NCBI GenBank assembly: GCA_028679485.1 | Contig: JAJRBL010000222.1 | Coordinates: forward strand, 1 to 6,600 | Reading direction: 5' to 3' | Origin: Methanospirillum sp. | GTDB lineage: Archaea; Halobacteriota; Methanomicrobia; Methanomicrobiales; Methanospirillaceae | Length of the DNA stretch: 6,600 nucleotides | In this document: piece after piece, positions 6,271 to 6,600 of the stretch | How the letters are laid out: each line of letters begins with the position of its first letter | How positions within the stretch are numbered: the first letter of the stretch is position 1 | Program-made: the position numbers and the translations under genes | The notes under the pieces: generated by a model | The model's database searches: none | Told to the model about the DNA's origin: nothing | What the model saw: only the letters and a program-made list of their open reading frames with translations

Positions 6271-6281
6271 AATATCAAGAA

Positions 6282-6600
6282 TTAAGAAGTCATGGTGTTG
6301 GGTACCTGGCTCTCCCCGTTCATCAGTTTCGGCAGTAGTGCATCCCGGATCTGGGCGAGGGACTCATGCGCATCAGTCCTACTGATAATTTTCACCGGAA
6401 AAAATCCGATTAAATACTCTTTGAACTTTTATATCAGGGATTAGTAACTCTTTTGATAATAGATAATCTCTATCGATGGGTTGCCCTTCGCGTGCCCCGG
6501 GTTTTAATATATCCATATGAGCAGACATGTTATATCTTATGTACATCTCAAGCAATTCAGGAACATAAACATCTGTATTTATTTTAAATACTTCATAAAC
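6282..6600 (-). pseudogene. hsdS: Type I restriction enzyme specificity subunit, 3' end, frameshifted
   Basis: Reading in from the right edge, the first frame gives 73 codons (6600-6382) with specificity-subunit features: a target-recognition-domain end (LLEMYIRYNM, ILKPGAREGQPIDRDYLL) and LLIPDIKVQRVFNRIF, the start of the conserved helix. It then stops at TAG (6379-6381). The family's C-terminal end, DAHESLAQIRDALLPKLMNG, continues in a different frame and ends at TAA (6282-6284). Removing one base from the six-A run at 6399-6404 (six T on the coding strand) would join the two as RIFPVKIISR. hsdS chooses the DNA sequence recognised by the HsdM/HsdR complex. The loss would remove about 39 residues of the C-terminal coiled-coil helix. 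A sequencing error, a phase-variable run or real decay are all possible. Confidence 0.8.

Overview
The window looks like a mesophilic euryarchaeal chromosome, probably a methanogen of the Methanomicrobiales type. This is inferred from ribosome-binding sites that match the archaeal/bacterial anti-Shine-Dalgarno, a tRNA 3' end without an encoded CCA, the pairing of a UPF0175-type antitoxin end with a DUF3368-type PIN toxin, and general codon style. The taxonomic call is an inference, since no marker gene is present. The region is an accessory defence locus: nearly every gene lies on the minus strand, inside a type I restriction-modification operon whose hsdM would lie beyond the right edge.

From right to left, in the direction of transcription, there is first the 3' end of hsdS (6282-6600), apparently broken by a frameshift at a run of six A/T. 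A DUF3800 protein gene (5359-6270) starts 11 bases after it. A gene-poor stretch (4942-5358) follows, with a possible small plus-strand membrane peptide, a large inverted repeat and the 3' end of a tRNA. Then comes a tight four-gene cassette: a winged-helix-like protein with a UPF0175-like C-terminus (4372-4941), a PIN-domain toxin (3876-4370), an unrecognised 388-residue protein (2713-3879) and a DUF1828/DUF1829 protein (1895-2659). A 465-base noncoding region (1430-1894) follows, unusually rich in repeats. Last is the N-terminal half of hsdR (1-1429), which runs off the left edge.

The simplest reading is a type I R-M system split by accessory genes: hsdS and hsdR keep their relative order and strand, and a toxin-antitoxin-like cassette plus two defence-associated domain families sit between them. 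The first three cassette genes are translationally coupled (1-base gap, then a GTGA overlap), so the unknown 388-residue protein is very probably made with the PIN/antitoxin pair. The repeats in front of hsdR (five phased 10-bp units, three phased TTAGTA motifs within a dyad, and five ATCGCGA-type half-sites) suggest controlled expression of the nuclease subunit. The most novel candidates are the 388-residue protein in its PIN/DUF1828 setting, the repeat-rich hsdR upstream region and the tRNA-end/hairpin element at 5242-5355.
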